Shown here: one piece after another, positions 11,055 through 22,557 of the stretch
How the letters are laid out: each line of letters opens with the position of its first letter
How positions within the stretch are numbered: the stretch's first letter is position 1
Source of the DNA: Stenogyne calaminthoides
Lineage: Eukaryota > Streptophyta > Magnoliopsida > Lamiales > Lamiaceae
DNA: 64,000 bases
NCBI GenBank assembly: GCA_037126765.1
Contig: JBBCBC010000019.1
Location: 33,626,222 to 33,690,221 of the forward strand
Direction: 5' to 3'
Made by a program: the position numbers and the translations under genes
Notes under the pieces: generated by a model
The model's input: the letters and a program-made list of their open reading frames with translations, nothing else
The model's database searches: none
Told to the model about the DNA's origin: nothing

Positions 11055-14000
11055 ATGGAAGACAATTTATCAGCTCCCTCACTAATGGAGTCAACAGCCT
11101 CCAAGATACAACAACTTCAGAAAGCATTTGCTGAACTTGAAAGTCATCGAGCCGTCACTCATAATCTGAAATGGAAACAGCTTGAGGAGCACTTCAATGG
11201 GCTTCAGAAATCTTTAAAGAGACGTTTCACTGAACTCGAAGAACAGGAAAAAGATTTTAAGACCAAAATTGTTGAATCCAAAGAGATGTTGGAGAAGCGT
11301 AAAGCAGCTGTTGTGGCTAAGGAGCAATCTTCACTTGAAAGGCTCCAAGAGAAGCGAGACGCTGCAGTGTCTGCCATTATGAATGCTATGGAGAAGCCAT
11401 TTTCTGTTGATTCAGGTGCCACTAAAAGAAAGAGCCAAGTTGAAGCTTCAGTAACTGAGGATAAAATACCTGATGTCTTAGTGTCTGTGAGGAACATGAG
11501 TGGTATCACTAAACGTATCGAAAATGTGAATCCTCAGGTGAAGTCTTATCCCGATCTTGTGAAATTGTGCCAAGAGATGAATTCAGAGGGCCTCCATAAA
11601 TTTATATCTGACAACCGAAAGGACCTTGTTACTTTGAGGGAGGAAATTCCGATTGCTTTAAGGGCTGCACATGACCCTGCCTCCCTGATTCTGGACTCAC
11701 TTAAGGGTTTCTATGGTTCAGACATGCCAAATTCAGATGCTAGAAAAGATTCAAATCTCTTAGGCATTCATTGAACCTGCATAATGCTCATGGAGTGCCT
11801 TAGCAGTTTGATTGTAAGCACAGACGTGGGTTCCATTTCTGGTATTATCTCCGATGATGTTAAGGAACGAGCAAAAGCTATTGCTGAAGAGTGGAAACCA
11901 AAGTTAGATTATCTTGATGTTGATGCCAGCAATGGGAATTCCCTAGAGGCTCATGCATTCCTACAACTTCTGGCTACATTTGGCATCAATTCGGATTTTG
12001 ATCAGGATTGCTTGTCCAAATTGATACCCATGGTTTCTCGCCGCCGCCAAACAGCTGAATTATGCCGTTATCTTGGCTTGTCAGACAAGATGCCAGGCTG
12101 GTTTCTCTGACTTGAAATTATTTAAATAATTTTTACCTCTCTTAAGTGATTTCGTAAACTTCTCATTAATGGTGCAGTATGAATGCATATTATGGCTCAT
12201 GGTGAGATTTAGTAAAATTGTGGCTTGGTCTGTTGCCTATGTGTTCCATATATCCCCCCCTGCCCCTCTCTCTTTATGTTCTGTCTTTTCTTTTAGAATA
12301 TTACACGTAGTTGTGTCCGTTTGAGAATCATAGTAGAAGGTTTATTTGCTTGATGTCGAGAGGAGAGTCATTTATAGAATTTAGTGTATTGCCTTCAGAT
12401 CTACCAGGTGAGAAAAATCGCATTTCTGCTTGAATGTATGCGACCTCTCCATCTGTCTTCTGAATAGATTAATTTTCTAATTCATTTTCCCTTAAATACG
12501 TGAGTTGCCCAACTGTATCCTTAATTTTCACTTTGAGTTGCAAAAACCCAGTCTTACCATGTTTTTCTCTGTTTGTTTCGAGTTAGCTGTTGCCTTCATG
12601 ATTTGTTTACACATTTTTAGTATTTTATTTTTTCCTAGAGATGTAGGCTGGTGCGTGTGAGGGTATTGTAGGCTACTATAGGACTTTCCTGATTATCTGG
12701 GATGGAAATCTCAAGTTTCAGTATCATTTGTTTTTCTGTATATGTGGGATTTCAATGTTGGATCTGGAACACCTAATGTTTCCTTAAATTTTGATCATAT
12801 TCGTTGTTGTTTTAATACAGGTTCACAAATTGAGAAGATACTTATGTCCTTGTTGTCTCGTGTCTTATCAGGTGTGATTGATGTTTTGGTAAAGAATGGG
12901 AGACAGATAGATGCTGTTAATCTAGCCTTTGCATTTGAACTCACTGAACAGTTTTCACCAATTTCTTTGCTGAAAATGTACTTATTTGAGGCCAAAAAAT
13001 CGCCATCACCTGCAAAACCTGGAAATGCATCAAGTGGTGTTTCTGCACAGGTATGATTCTTATACCTCCATTTTTGCTGACTTGGTTCACCCTATTCAAT
13101 TCAATTGAGAACCTCTTCATTCTTGGTGACTCCCAACTTTTCTAGAGTAGATCGATGAAGATTTTACTCTTTAGTTAGTTGGAATCAGTAGTAATCAGCA
13201 ATGGCGGGGTAATTTGATTTGGTTCTGTTGAAAATACTTTTTTGCACTCGCTCTATTTTTAAGCATAAATGCAAAAGTTGTGATCGATGTGTAGACACTC
13301 TAAATTATATAGAAGAGTAACGAATGCACTAGAAAGAAGGTTCTGGTAGCCCCAATAGATGATAAAATTAGTTAAACTCACTTAACATTATTTGGACATA
13401 TGCATAGGATAGCTTTACCACCAGTTAAACAGTACAAAATCTTTACCTATCAAAAGGAGAGGGGAAGACAAATGACTTGGAAAGAAACCATATAAAGAAA
13501 GGCATCTTATATTAGATATTAATGTGATCATGTGTTTTGGTTGCACAATATGATCCATGACCCCACTAGCTGGGGAAGACATAAAGGATTAGTTTATTGC
13601 AGGGATATCTCGTTTGCCAACTGTAGACTTGATATATGTACTCTCAGATATGCCAACTGGGCTATTTCTGCTAGTTCTATTAGAATTCTTGAAGTCTAGA
13701 AAGTTTTATCAGCTAGATTGTAGTACTAGTATCTTTTGTTTTTAAGGATAACTCAATATACTTATCCGTGAATCTGCCCTTCCAGAATGATGTAAACGAG
13801 AAAGAGCTGACTGCACTTAAAGCTATAATTAGGTGCATTGAAGATCATAAGCTAGAGGAGCAATTCCCTGTAGACCCTTTTCAGAAACAGGTTATGGAAA
13901 TCGAGAAAGCAAAGGCAGACAAGAAGCGTGCAACAGAGGTTGCGAAACCACAGTCCAAAAGACCCCGTGCTAATGGTGTTGCTCATGCACCTGCACATGC

Positions 14001-14208
14001 ACCTCGATTTGCCACTGAGAAGAACTTCTATGGTAGAGTGACCGAGAGGTCCCCACAGTACGTCTATGAAAGGCCACCATATGCTTACATGGGGCCAAAC
14101 GAGCACCATGTTCCATCATATGTTGGCACCCCAGCTTATAACTTCACTCCCAGTCATGGCAACTTCTTTGGGAATGCGTACCAGTACCACACCGCCTACT
14201 TGCACTAA
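11055..14208 (+). CDS. FRL3: FRIGIDA-like protein, FRL3 type, with premature stop and GC donor
   Basis: Exons are 11055-12096, 12872-13050 and 13786-14208, about 548 codons. The N-terminal 110 residues are a coiled coil (KIQQLQKAFAELESHRAVT, then Lys/Glu-rich). The FRIGIDA core follows with GLHKFISDNRKDL, NGNSLEAHAFLQLLATFGI, IPMVSRRRQTAELCRYLGL and LAFAFELTEQFSPISLL. The tail has AKADKKRATE, a Pro/Tyr-rich end and AYQYHTAYLH. FRIGIDA-family proteins act in the nucleus on FLC-type flowering control; the role here is inferred from family. Two faults are visible. Codon 240 (11772-11774) is TGA where relatives have Arg, in LLGIH*TCIMLMECL. The first coding intron starts with GC at 12097 instead of GT. 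Everything else is open, so it is either a very recent pseudogene, a natural null allele or a gene read with errors. Splicing from the GT at 12101 would break the frame. Confidence 0.9.
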
Positions 14209-14930
14209 TTGGTAGGGACGTCGAGACTCATCATGATCCATTAACTATTAGTGTTGACCCTTCCCACTTTGTGTAATGTTCAACTTATCAGCACAATTTA
14301 ATATTTGGAAAAAAAAAGATATTAGTCATGTTAATTTCTAGCCTGTTGTAAAAGCTAATATGACTGTCTTCTAATAGATGCACTGTTTCTAATGCCTATG
14401 ATGTCTGTGTTCTGTGTTGTTTATGCAGCATTTCTGGGGTTTTATTTACTTGTATGCTCTTTGTCTGCCCCTTTTTTCCCCCCTTTCGTCTATGTTTGTT
14501 TTGGGATTATGGTGGACGGTGGAAATCAAAACAGAAATCTAAATACTATTTCAAAATTGTGATGAATGATGATAGCATGCGTTTGTTTTGGGGATTTTGA
14601 GTAGATTAAATTGTTGAAGAAATTTTACATCGTATTGGGATGAACACAGAAGATTGTCTCTCCGGTGAAGTTGAGATGCCTAATTGTTAAGACATGCTGC
14701 AAGATTATGCTACCTTGCTACTGGGATTTCACAGTTTCTCAAAAAAGAAAACATATGGGGTAAATAAATCATTTTCACATTGATCAGAAATAAACTAGAA
14801 GTAAATTAGAAATAAAACCCACGATTAGAATTACTGAGAAATATAAGCTTAGCTAGGATTTTGCCCGACTGGGTCCCCATCCCACACATAAAAGCAAAAT
14901 AACAAAAATGAAATATTAAGAAATGGGTCC
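14209..14930. other. Intergenic spacer between FRL3-type gene and PSAL
   Basis: T-rich 3' flank of the FRIGIDA-like gene followed by ordinary AT-rich spacer. I see no gene or repeat here. Confidence 0.6.
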
Positions 14931-14937
14931 CAATATA

Positions 14938-14955
14938 GATAAGGGATAAGATATC
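14938..14955 (+). promoter_or_regulatory. Tandem I-box (GATAAG) pair in the PSAL promoter
   Basis: GATAAGGGATAAGATATC holds two GATAAG motifs in direct succession, about 200 bases before the PSAL start codon, with a CCAAT word 15 bases downstream (14968). I-boxes are a known element of light-regulated plant promoters. Function at this site is inferred from position. Confidence 0.5.
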
Positions 14956-15149
14956 AAACCAAAATCACCCAATGAAAAACATTTGTTTGTCCCAACACAA
15001 ATGAGAACCACCAATCCACCACCTAAAGATCTGCTATTCTTGCTGGCTCACACATCACCAAATCCAGTTCTTGATTAAACAATTTCTATTTTTATTTTGG
15101 GTTTATATTTCTGCCTCCAACCAACCTTCTTTTCCAATCGAAAACAAAA

Positions 15150-16228
15150 ATGGCAGCTGCAGCCTCAACAATGGCCAGCCAACTCAAGAGCAACTTCACT
15201 TCTTCATTCACAAGAAAACTTGCCACTCCAAAGGGCATTTCTGGTGCTCTTTTCAGAGTCTTCCCTTCTAAGAGGACCTCTTCCTTCACCATCAAGGCCA
15301 TCCAGTCCGAAAAGGTCATTTCACTCGATCCGTTCCTTCAATTCGTCTCGTATTTTCATTCGTTATAATCGATTATCTCCAATTCCCTACTTCATTTCAT
15401 GCTTCTCTGTAATGAATCTAGATCTCATCTCAATTCATAGACACTGATCCCTTTTTAATTAGTAATAGCTAGTAATACCTTTTAGTGGAACAACTAATAG
15501 CTTTTAGTGAAACAACTAATACTTTTGGTAAAAAGATAATGCTTTTTAGAGAAGTAACTAATACTTTTTAGAGAAACAACTAATACCTTTTAGTGAAACT
15601 ACTAATACTTTTTGGTAAAAAGATAATGCTTTTTAGAGAAACAACTAATACTTTTTGGTGAAACAACTGATACTTTTTAGAGGAACAACTAATACTTTTT
15701 AGTGAAACAACTAATACTTTTCATAATTTCTTGCAGCCTACTTTCCAAGTGATCCAACCAATCAATGGTGATCCATTCATTGGAAGTCTTGAGACCCCAG
15801 TCACCTCCAGCGCTCTAATAGCATGGTACCTGTCCAACCTCCCTGCATACCGGACGGCGGTGAGCCCGCTTCTCCGGGGCGTCGAGGTTGGGCTGGCCCA
15901 CGGGTACCTCCTGGTGGGCCCGTTCGTGATGACGGGCCCACTGAGGAACACCCCGATCCACGGGCAAGCTGGGTCACTGGCAGCAGCAGGGCTGGTTGTG
16001 ATCCTGAGCATGTGCTTGACGATTTACGGTATTGCATCGTTCAAAGAAGGGGAGCCGTCGATTGCGCCGTCGCTGACGTTGACGGGGAGGAAGAAGGTGC
16101 CTGATCAGCTGCAAACCGCTGATGGATGGGCTAAGTTTACTGGTGGGTTCTTCTTTGGTGGGATTTCTGGTGTTTACTGGGCTTATTTCCTTCTCTATGT
16201 TCTTGATCTTCCCTACTATGTTAAGTAG
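15150..16228 (+). CDS. PSAL: Photosystem I reaction centre subunit XI (PsaL)
   Basis: Two exons, 15150-15314 and 15737-16228, encode 218 residues. Residues 1 to about 48 are rich in Ser, Thr, Lys and Ala with almost no acidic residues, as in a chloroplast transit peptide. The mature part starts near [12 protein letters not shown] and contains [35 protein letters not shown] and [19 protein letters not shown]. The end is [17 protein letters not shown], with three membrane spans expected. PsaL helps bind chlorophyll and forms the docking face for LHCII and the trimer contact in cyanobacteria. The first ATG in good context was used. The start of exon 2 is GC-rich compared with its surroundings. 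The single intron carries a minisatellite, annotated separately. Length and sequence look fully functional. Confidence 0.97.
15466..15724 (+). repeat. Minisatellite in the PSAL intron
   Basis: About ten imperfect direct copies of a unit close to AACTAATACTTTTTAGTGAA (some variants GGTAAAAAGATAATGCTTTT) fill 60 percent of the intron. They end just before the TTTCTTGCAG acceptor at 15727-15736. The array is a tandem expansion; a related motif in reverse orientation lies in the element at 51.5 kb. Confidence 0.85.
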
Positions 16229-18420
16229 ATGGGATTTATTTTAATGGATGAAATCTGATGTTAAAAATGTTGTATATTGGTGGATTTTTCTTGATTATGA
16301 CTTGTCAAGAGTGTTATCTTGTTTATGTTTTCGCCATTTATGGATGGTTATGCTAGATTTGAATTGATTATTATTTTAGATATTTGGTTATGCGAGTCGG
16401 GTCGTCTAACACGGTGTTCATGCTTGGATAAAAAATTGATTTTGATTCGAATTCGATTGAGTTTGAGCTCGGGTTTGGTAATATCTGACTCAGTAGGTTC
16501 ACAGGTTTAAACAATTTTATTATTTCATCTGATCGAGTTGAATTTAGAATCATGTAAGTTATCGAATTAAACTATTTTATTATACAATTATGTAATCTAT
16601 CGAGCTAATCATAGCTCAAATTATCCGAATTTCTCATCGAGTTAAATTCTAGTTCCAAAATTAAGTTGGTTCTGTTATCTTAGAGTCGAACTCCAGTTCC
16701 AAAAATTATATAGGTTGCATATATATGAAAAAAAAAACCTAAAAAGTTGATTCTTAATTCCTGAAGAAGCAAACATTTTTATGGAGTTTTATTTCCCATA
16801 CCTTTTTTTTTCCATCACTAATAATCAAGATTTAAACATTAGGGTAAATAGAAGCCTTATATCTCTTATCCTTCTCTCTGTGGTTGTAATATAGAGCGTT
16901 TTTGGGTTTGTCAGGCTAAATTTTATATTTTACATATCTATATGCATTGTATGTAACGTACAGTTATTATATAAAATCGAAAATCTAACATATTCAATAT
17001 GTAAAATGCAAAATACTAGGAGTGAGTACTGTATAATAGAAGACAAGAATCAAGAATAAGCTAACGAACATTAGTTTTGTTGGTGTTATCAAAGCATGTT
17101 GTTATAGAGGTTTTGTGGATCTTGCATTTGAGATCTTTCGAAGCATACATGGTTTTTTTAAATCTGTAATATGTTCCATTTTCGGAATCATTAATGTGTA
17201 TCATTAGTAAATCACGTGTGATATCTGGATTATAATGTGAAACACAAAAATTATTGAGGTTGATATCATTCGTGTAATTGTTGGTATGTATAAATAATCC
17301 GTTTGAATGTACATTGAATACCATTTCTACCATCAAATCATCATTTATAGTGGAATGGAAAAAAAAAATACTTTAACTAGAAAAATCAGTTCGAAATTTA
17401 ATTTTGTTTTTTCAGAAGCTCAATATTCCATTTGGTTTTGGATTTTAATTACAAAATTGAATATGTTCCTGAAAAAACAGAGCTTACAAATTATTTGTAA
17501 ACTTTAGTAATATCAATGTATTTAATAAATTGCTATACATGAAAGAAACAATGAGTTGGAATGACCCTCTTGATTGGTTGGTTTTGGTTAATAGAATTAT
17601 TGGAGCAATCTTATAATGGGATATCAAAATTATAAGTGCAATAAATATCTAGATTTTTTTCGTTACATCTTCAAATTTTCAAATGTTTATATTTATAGGT
17701 GGTGGCAAGGTTGTTTGTATCAGTTTTAGTTGGACTGTGTATTTTTAAAGTATGTAATTTATTGAAGCACTCTTGCGTGAACCAGTCTCACGATAAAACG
17801 GATGTAATTTGGGCATTGACACTTTAACACTTTGAGAGGGGTGGTTTTTAATTATGCTAAGTTATATTCCAACGTCTCATGCACGAGACTGTTTCATACG
17901 AATTTTTATTTAATTTATTTGTATCAACATAAAATATTTCAGTGCTATAAATTTATCCGTTTTAAAAATACAGTATAAGTCGCACGATACACTATATGCA
18001 CAATACACATCCTAGGAACTTGAATATTCAGAGTAAGACTCCTATGAACCAAGTTTATACATGAACTTTATCACTATTATATGTAAAAACTATCACTGTT
18101 ATGTATAAAAAAAATCATTATTTAAAGATGTAATTTTTTTTTTAAATAGTGAGAATTTTTATGCATAATAAACAACAGTGATAATTTTTAACATAATAGT
18201 GATATTAAAAAAATCGAGTTCACCGTGAACTCAGGTTCGCACACGTTTTTGTCGAGTATTTATCGATATACTGTGGTTTTTAATGAGCATTTTTATCTTA
18301 CAGGTTTTATGAACATTTTCAACTTGCATAAAAATATTAAAATGTGATGATGCCGATAATATTTAATTATTTATACCTCAAAAACTTGCAATTATCCCAA
18401 TATTTTTAATTATATTTCTG
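16229..18420. other. AT-rich intergenic region with repeat fragments
   Basis: No gene was recognised. A copy of the dispersed GAGACGGTCTCA-type repeat lies at about 17762-17915. At 18030-18245 a block with alternating TATCACT/AGTGATA words and facing GAACC/GGTTC ends looks like a short degraded inverted-repeat element. Confidence 0.5.
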
Positions 18421-18827
18421 GAGTGAGGCGTGGCGCAGTAGAGAGGTAATCAAGTAACAGAGTCGTCGTCATCATCATCAATCAGTAAGCGTGCCGATCT
18501 TTCCTTCTTCCTCCCATTTCATTAGCATAATTTCATCTCCTTTCTTAGAAAAAAGTAATAATTCGACTTAAATGTGTAGAGAATTCGATAAATGTTTGGA
18601 GAAAAGCTGTGGAACCCTTATACTATCATTTACTCGGTTGCTACTTTCTTTTTGGGATGATGTATTCGTTGAACGGTTGAAGTGAATAAATTCCACTTAA
18701 TGTTGTGGATTTGAACTGTTTAATGTTTAATGAAACGAGTTTTTTGGTCAATTTAATTGTTATAGAGAGAGATAAGTGGAACAGGATATATGTGCTTGTT
18801 TGAACAGAAGGAAACGATGATTACTTG

Positions 18828-18829
<2 letters not shown>

Positions 18830-18866
<37 letters not shown>
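18830..18866 (+). repeat. (AT)n microsatellite
   Basis: Uninterrupted AT dinucleotides, directly before the first copy of the 142-bp tandem duplication. A shorter TATATATATA run starts the second copy, so the microsatellite probably marked the duplication junction. Confidence 0.95.
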
Positions 18867-18869
<3 letters not shown>

Positions 18870-19142
18870 AAATGAATGACGAATTTCTGTATTTTGTTTG
18901 AGAAGGTATATTATTAATCATGGTTGGATTGTGTGATGTATCAATTGCTGAAACATTCAATTAAGTAATTTTGTGTTTTTATTTTTATGTTTTGTTGTAT
19001 ATATATATGCCAAATGAATGACGAATTTCTGTATTTTGTTTGAGAAGGTATATTATTAATCATGGTTGGATTGTGTGATGTATCAATTGCTGAAACATTC
19101 AATTAAGTAATTTTGTGTTTTTATTTTTATGTTTTGTTGTAT
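18867..19142 (+). repeat. 142-bp near-perfect tandem duplication before a splice acceptor
   Basis: The segment beginning GCCAAATGAATGACGAATTT at 18867 recurs at 19009 and runs on with no difference that I could see until about 19141. The second copy leads directly into GTATTACAG, the acceptor of the first coding exon of the FAR1-type gene. The identity of the copies points to a recent event. Confidence 0.93.
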
Positions 19143-21063
19143 TACAGTGAGTTTTGCAAACTATAAAGGGGAGGAGACAGGATATATTAACCCTAATGCT
19201 GAACTTGATGATTCATATGTGGATAATAAGTTGATGGAATTTGGGAGTGATATTTGTATATCTGATGAGGGAGAAATGATAAATTTGTATGACGAAAAAG
19301 AGTTTCCAATTCAAGAATTAAATGCTGATATAGATCCCTATGTTGGAATGGAGTTTGATTCTGAGGAGGCAGCAATGGGATATTACGATGCGTATGCTAA
19401 ACGAGTAGGGTTTATCATCCGTATAGGCAATTGCCATCGTTCAAGCCAAGATGGCTCGGTTATTAGCCGTAGGTTCCTGTGAGGAAGCCAAGGGCAGTGA
19501 CGAGGGAAGGTTGTAAGGCGATGATTATTGTTAGGAAAGACAAGTCGGGGATGGGTCATTGCGAAAGTTGAAACGCATCACAATCATCCGTTGGGGATAT
19601 CTCCTCATCCTGGGAAGGTATCGCGTGGTCACAGGTGACACGAAACTAATCATTTACGACTATAGTTTCAATCATTATGTATGTTGAATTTATGGGAAAA
19701 CGTTTTACTAGTCCGCTAACTTTGACCATTTTTTATTTATGGAGACTTCATTTTCCCAAATTGAATTTCGTTTTGTTAACTTTCAAAATTCAACATTTTT
19801 AGTCTTGTGACCGACTATAGCAGGTGAACAACCGATTTTGAGTTGATGTGGCATATTTTCCAATTTTAATTTTTTTTTTAAAATTTTAAATTTCATCCTA
19901 TTAACTTTTTAAACTGGCTATTAACCCGATGTAGCCAGTTTAAGGACTAAATGTTGAATTTTGAAAGTTAACATGACAAATCTCAATTCGGGAAGGTGGA
20001 GTGTCCTGAAATAAAAAATGTGCAAACTTACTGGACTTAAAAAAAACTCTTTTCCCTAATTTATTGTTCTCGTTATGGTTAGTTGCGAACTTGTGATTTG
20101 CTTTTCATCTCTTTTTCTGTTATCGGATTTTCTTCATTGTTTAGCCTGTCGATGATCAAATACTTTAACTAATTACGTATCTCCTTTTACCTTGGCAGTC
20201 CAAAATTCCAGTATTCCTTTTCTTTAATTCTCTCTTGTTTCTTCCTATTTTAAGTCCTTGTTTTATAGGGAGGGTTAACCTCTTTACTGCCTGCACTTTA
20301 CTATATTCTTGCCCCGCGACTCTTTATATTGTAGAGTTAGAAATGTCAGCAACTCTACTTGGTTGTGCCATATGTCTGAACTTGTATACTACATCATAAT
20401 GATACATGAGGACGAGGTATCACAAAAAAAACTGAATCAAGAAAAATAAGTCAAGGATTACAGATTTCATGCTAATATGTGGAGTTAAAGGGAACCAGAA
20501 AACTGCTATCTAGTGCATGATCTTCTGAAGTAGATTTTTAGTCTCTCTAGAGTTTAGCTTGTTAGAGCATTAATTGGAGCTTATTATGTGACATAATCAT
20601 GTACCACATCTTAAGAACAATATGAAGTTTATCGACAAGAGTTATTTGACTTATTTCAATGTGGAAAGAAAGAAGTACTTAATTTGAAGGCAGCGTCAGC
20701 TGTTGAAGGCACTTATCTCACCAAGTCTGATTTACCATTTTCTTGGAGACATTTCATGAGAAAAAATTCACTTTTTAAAGTTGAGACGAAAAGATAGTGG
20801 AAAGTAGGGATGGTTCTTAATTTTCTCTCGAGAAAGTGTTTGTTTTGACATTTTAGTTTTTCTTGCAGGATGAGAAGGACAAGAGAATTCGCGAGTTATC
20901 CACTGAGCTTCACCGTACCAAACAACAATTGGCAGAATGCCAGAAGCAGCTCGATTCTGTCCTGAATGATGTGGAAAATCACGTTGATCATCTTGCCAGA
21001 AGCGTCCAACATATTGTTAAGAATGTTAAAGATGCAGAGGATGAGAATCCAAGCCAATTATAG
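19129..21063 (+). pseudogene. Short FAR1-type (FRS-related factor) gene, disrupted
   Basis: After an acceptor at 19147 the reading gives an acidic N-terminus and the FAR1 DNA-binding domain start: YVGMEFDSEEAAMGYYDAYA, then KRVGFIIRIGNCHRSSQDGS and SRRF. A likely ATG is at 19234. The frame stops at TGA 19480. The rest of the domain continues in another frame as RKPRAVTREGCKAMIIVRK. After a second small deletion (about 19545) it reads WVIAKVETHHNHPLGISP, which keeps the Cys and HNH residues of the zinc site. A final exon, about 20870-21063, encodes DEKDKRIRELSTELHRTKQQ and a coiled coil. This architecture, a FAR1 domain plus coiled coil without the transposase core, is that of short plant FAR1-family proteins derived from Mutator transposases. 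Two frame breaks within 80 bases suggest a pseudogene. Confidence 0.75.
19694..20056. mobile_element. 363-bp terminal-inverted-repeat element (Mutator-like MITE)
   Basis: The left end GGGAAAACGTTTTACTAG and the right end, whose complement reads GGGAAAAGAGTTTTTTTTAA, form inverted repeats that continue into a shared CTAACTTTG/GTAAGTTTG block. The flanks GAATTTAT (19686-19693) and TAATTTAT (20057-20064) match at seven of eight positions, fitting an 8-bp target duplication. It sits in the FAR1-type gene's intron. A diverged relative lies at 23340-23490. Confidence 0.65.
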
Positions 21064-21065
21064 CA

Positions 21066-22557
21066 ATCTTTAAGAAATAAAATTCCATGCCCCGTTTCAG
21101 TTGTTTAAGTACAATCCTGCATTTTTGAAGCAATACCAAGATAGTGACATCCCAGTATATGCCTTCGTTTATAGAGCCATACCTGTGATTACAGCTTTTT
21201 TCCATGGTAGTACGTAAATATGCACCATAGGACATGTCAAAGAGTTGTTATAAAATGTAAACTTTCTACACATTTTTGTTGCAAGTAGATATTGAGGTAG
21301 ATTTTTTCATATCTTTCACTCAAGTGTTTCTAATGTACGGCCCTTGAATATATTCATCCCCCATGTAAATACAGCATGTATTCTGCACACTGGGATCTCA
21401 TGTTACACATTGTGTGACATCTTCTGTTATACTATCGAAATGAATGGCCCATGGTTAGGTGTAACTAAAGTGAAACAGTTAGATGATAATGTGATAAATT
21501 GCACTGCATGTGTGCCATTCATCTAAATAGTGCAACAGAATATGTTACATTATTCTGTATCAGGAATCTCATCCGTGTATTTTGAATCTTGATACCCCGT
21601 TGTTTCCGTTGGTTTCTTTTTGTCCTCACTTTCAGATTGAAGTGCCTTGACTAGGTAATGTAGGATTTCTACCCTTTTGAAGATATTAGTTATATGTATT
21701 GTCTTCTCTTGCTCTCACACTTATATTATTCCAAATATCTGCAGTTGTGAGGACTAAAGAAATGTGGTCCAGCATTAAATAGATGAATCAAGAGGGGACC
21801 TGAGGTACGTTGTTTCATGGACATATACTGGGGGAATTATGTGAGCCAATGATCAAAATATTCTTCTACAGAATTATCCATTTGTTTGAATTAAATTTAG
21901 TTGAATTTTCAGAGCATACATGCATGCATTGAATTTATTTTTAGTTACAACTGGATGAGAAGACTCGAATACGTCTTACTTTAGTTCGAAGAATTTCATA
22001 TTAAGATTTAATTTTTAGGCTGAGTCTTAATTACCATTTTACAAATGTCTTAATTAGGGGTTCAATTTTTTTCTCAATTCAAGGTTTGATTTAAATTATG
22101 TCTCAATTCAAGTCCCGGAAAATTCATATTTTGAATTAAAATCATATAAGATGAGAAAAAAAGATGGAGGTCTACAAGACTTTTTATTGTCGTGTGACGT
22201 ATAACTTGAGCTGTAAAAAAAATTGTTAATCTTGAATTGAGACAAAAATAAATAAAAATCAGACGTTTAGTTGTGAAAAACAAATTTTAACCTGAATTGA
22301 GATATTTTAAAAATAAAACCTATACTGGGATTCAATCTAAAATTTGGACCTTAAAATTCTTCCTACTTTTAGTTGGTTGTTGTGAATTTTAATTCCATTC
22401 AATAGACCATTAATTAAACATCTCATTCACTATTTGTGTAATAGCGACAAAATATTTAAATAAATTAGCTACTGATTTAGTTAAAATGAAATAGCCTCTC
22501 TCTGTGCTTTAGGATTACATTCTTAGTCGTCACTATTCACTAACATAGTGTAACAGG
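21066..22557. other. Intergenic; start of the duplicated MEE60-like unit
   Basis: 3' flank of the FAR1-type gene followed by AT-rich spacer. From about 22010 the sequence (TCTCAATTCAAG words) is shared with 24050-24300 and 24785-24950, so it is the promoter side of the tandemly duplicated membrane-protein gene. No other gene was recognised. Confidence 0.6.

Noticed and set aside
10783..11085. Plus-strand reading before the FRIGIDA-like start
   Set aside because: Sits in the 5' leader intron, overlaps the real start in another frame and is hydrophobic by T-richness.
15801..16104. Open readings on both strands over PSAL exon 2
   Set aside because: Shadows of the GC-rich PSAL coding sequence in other frames.
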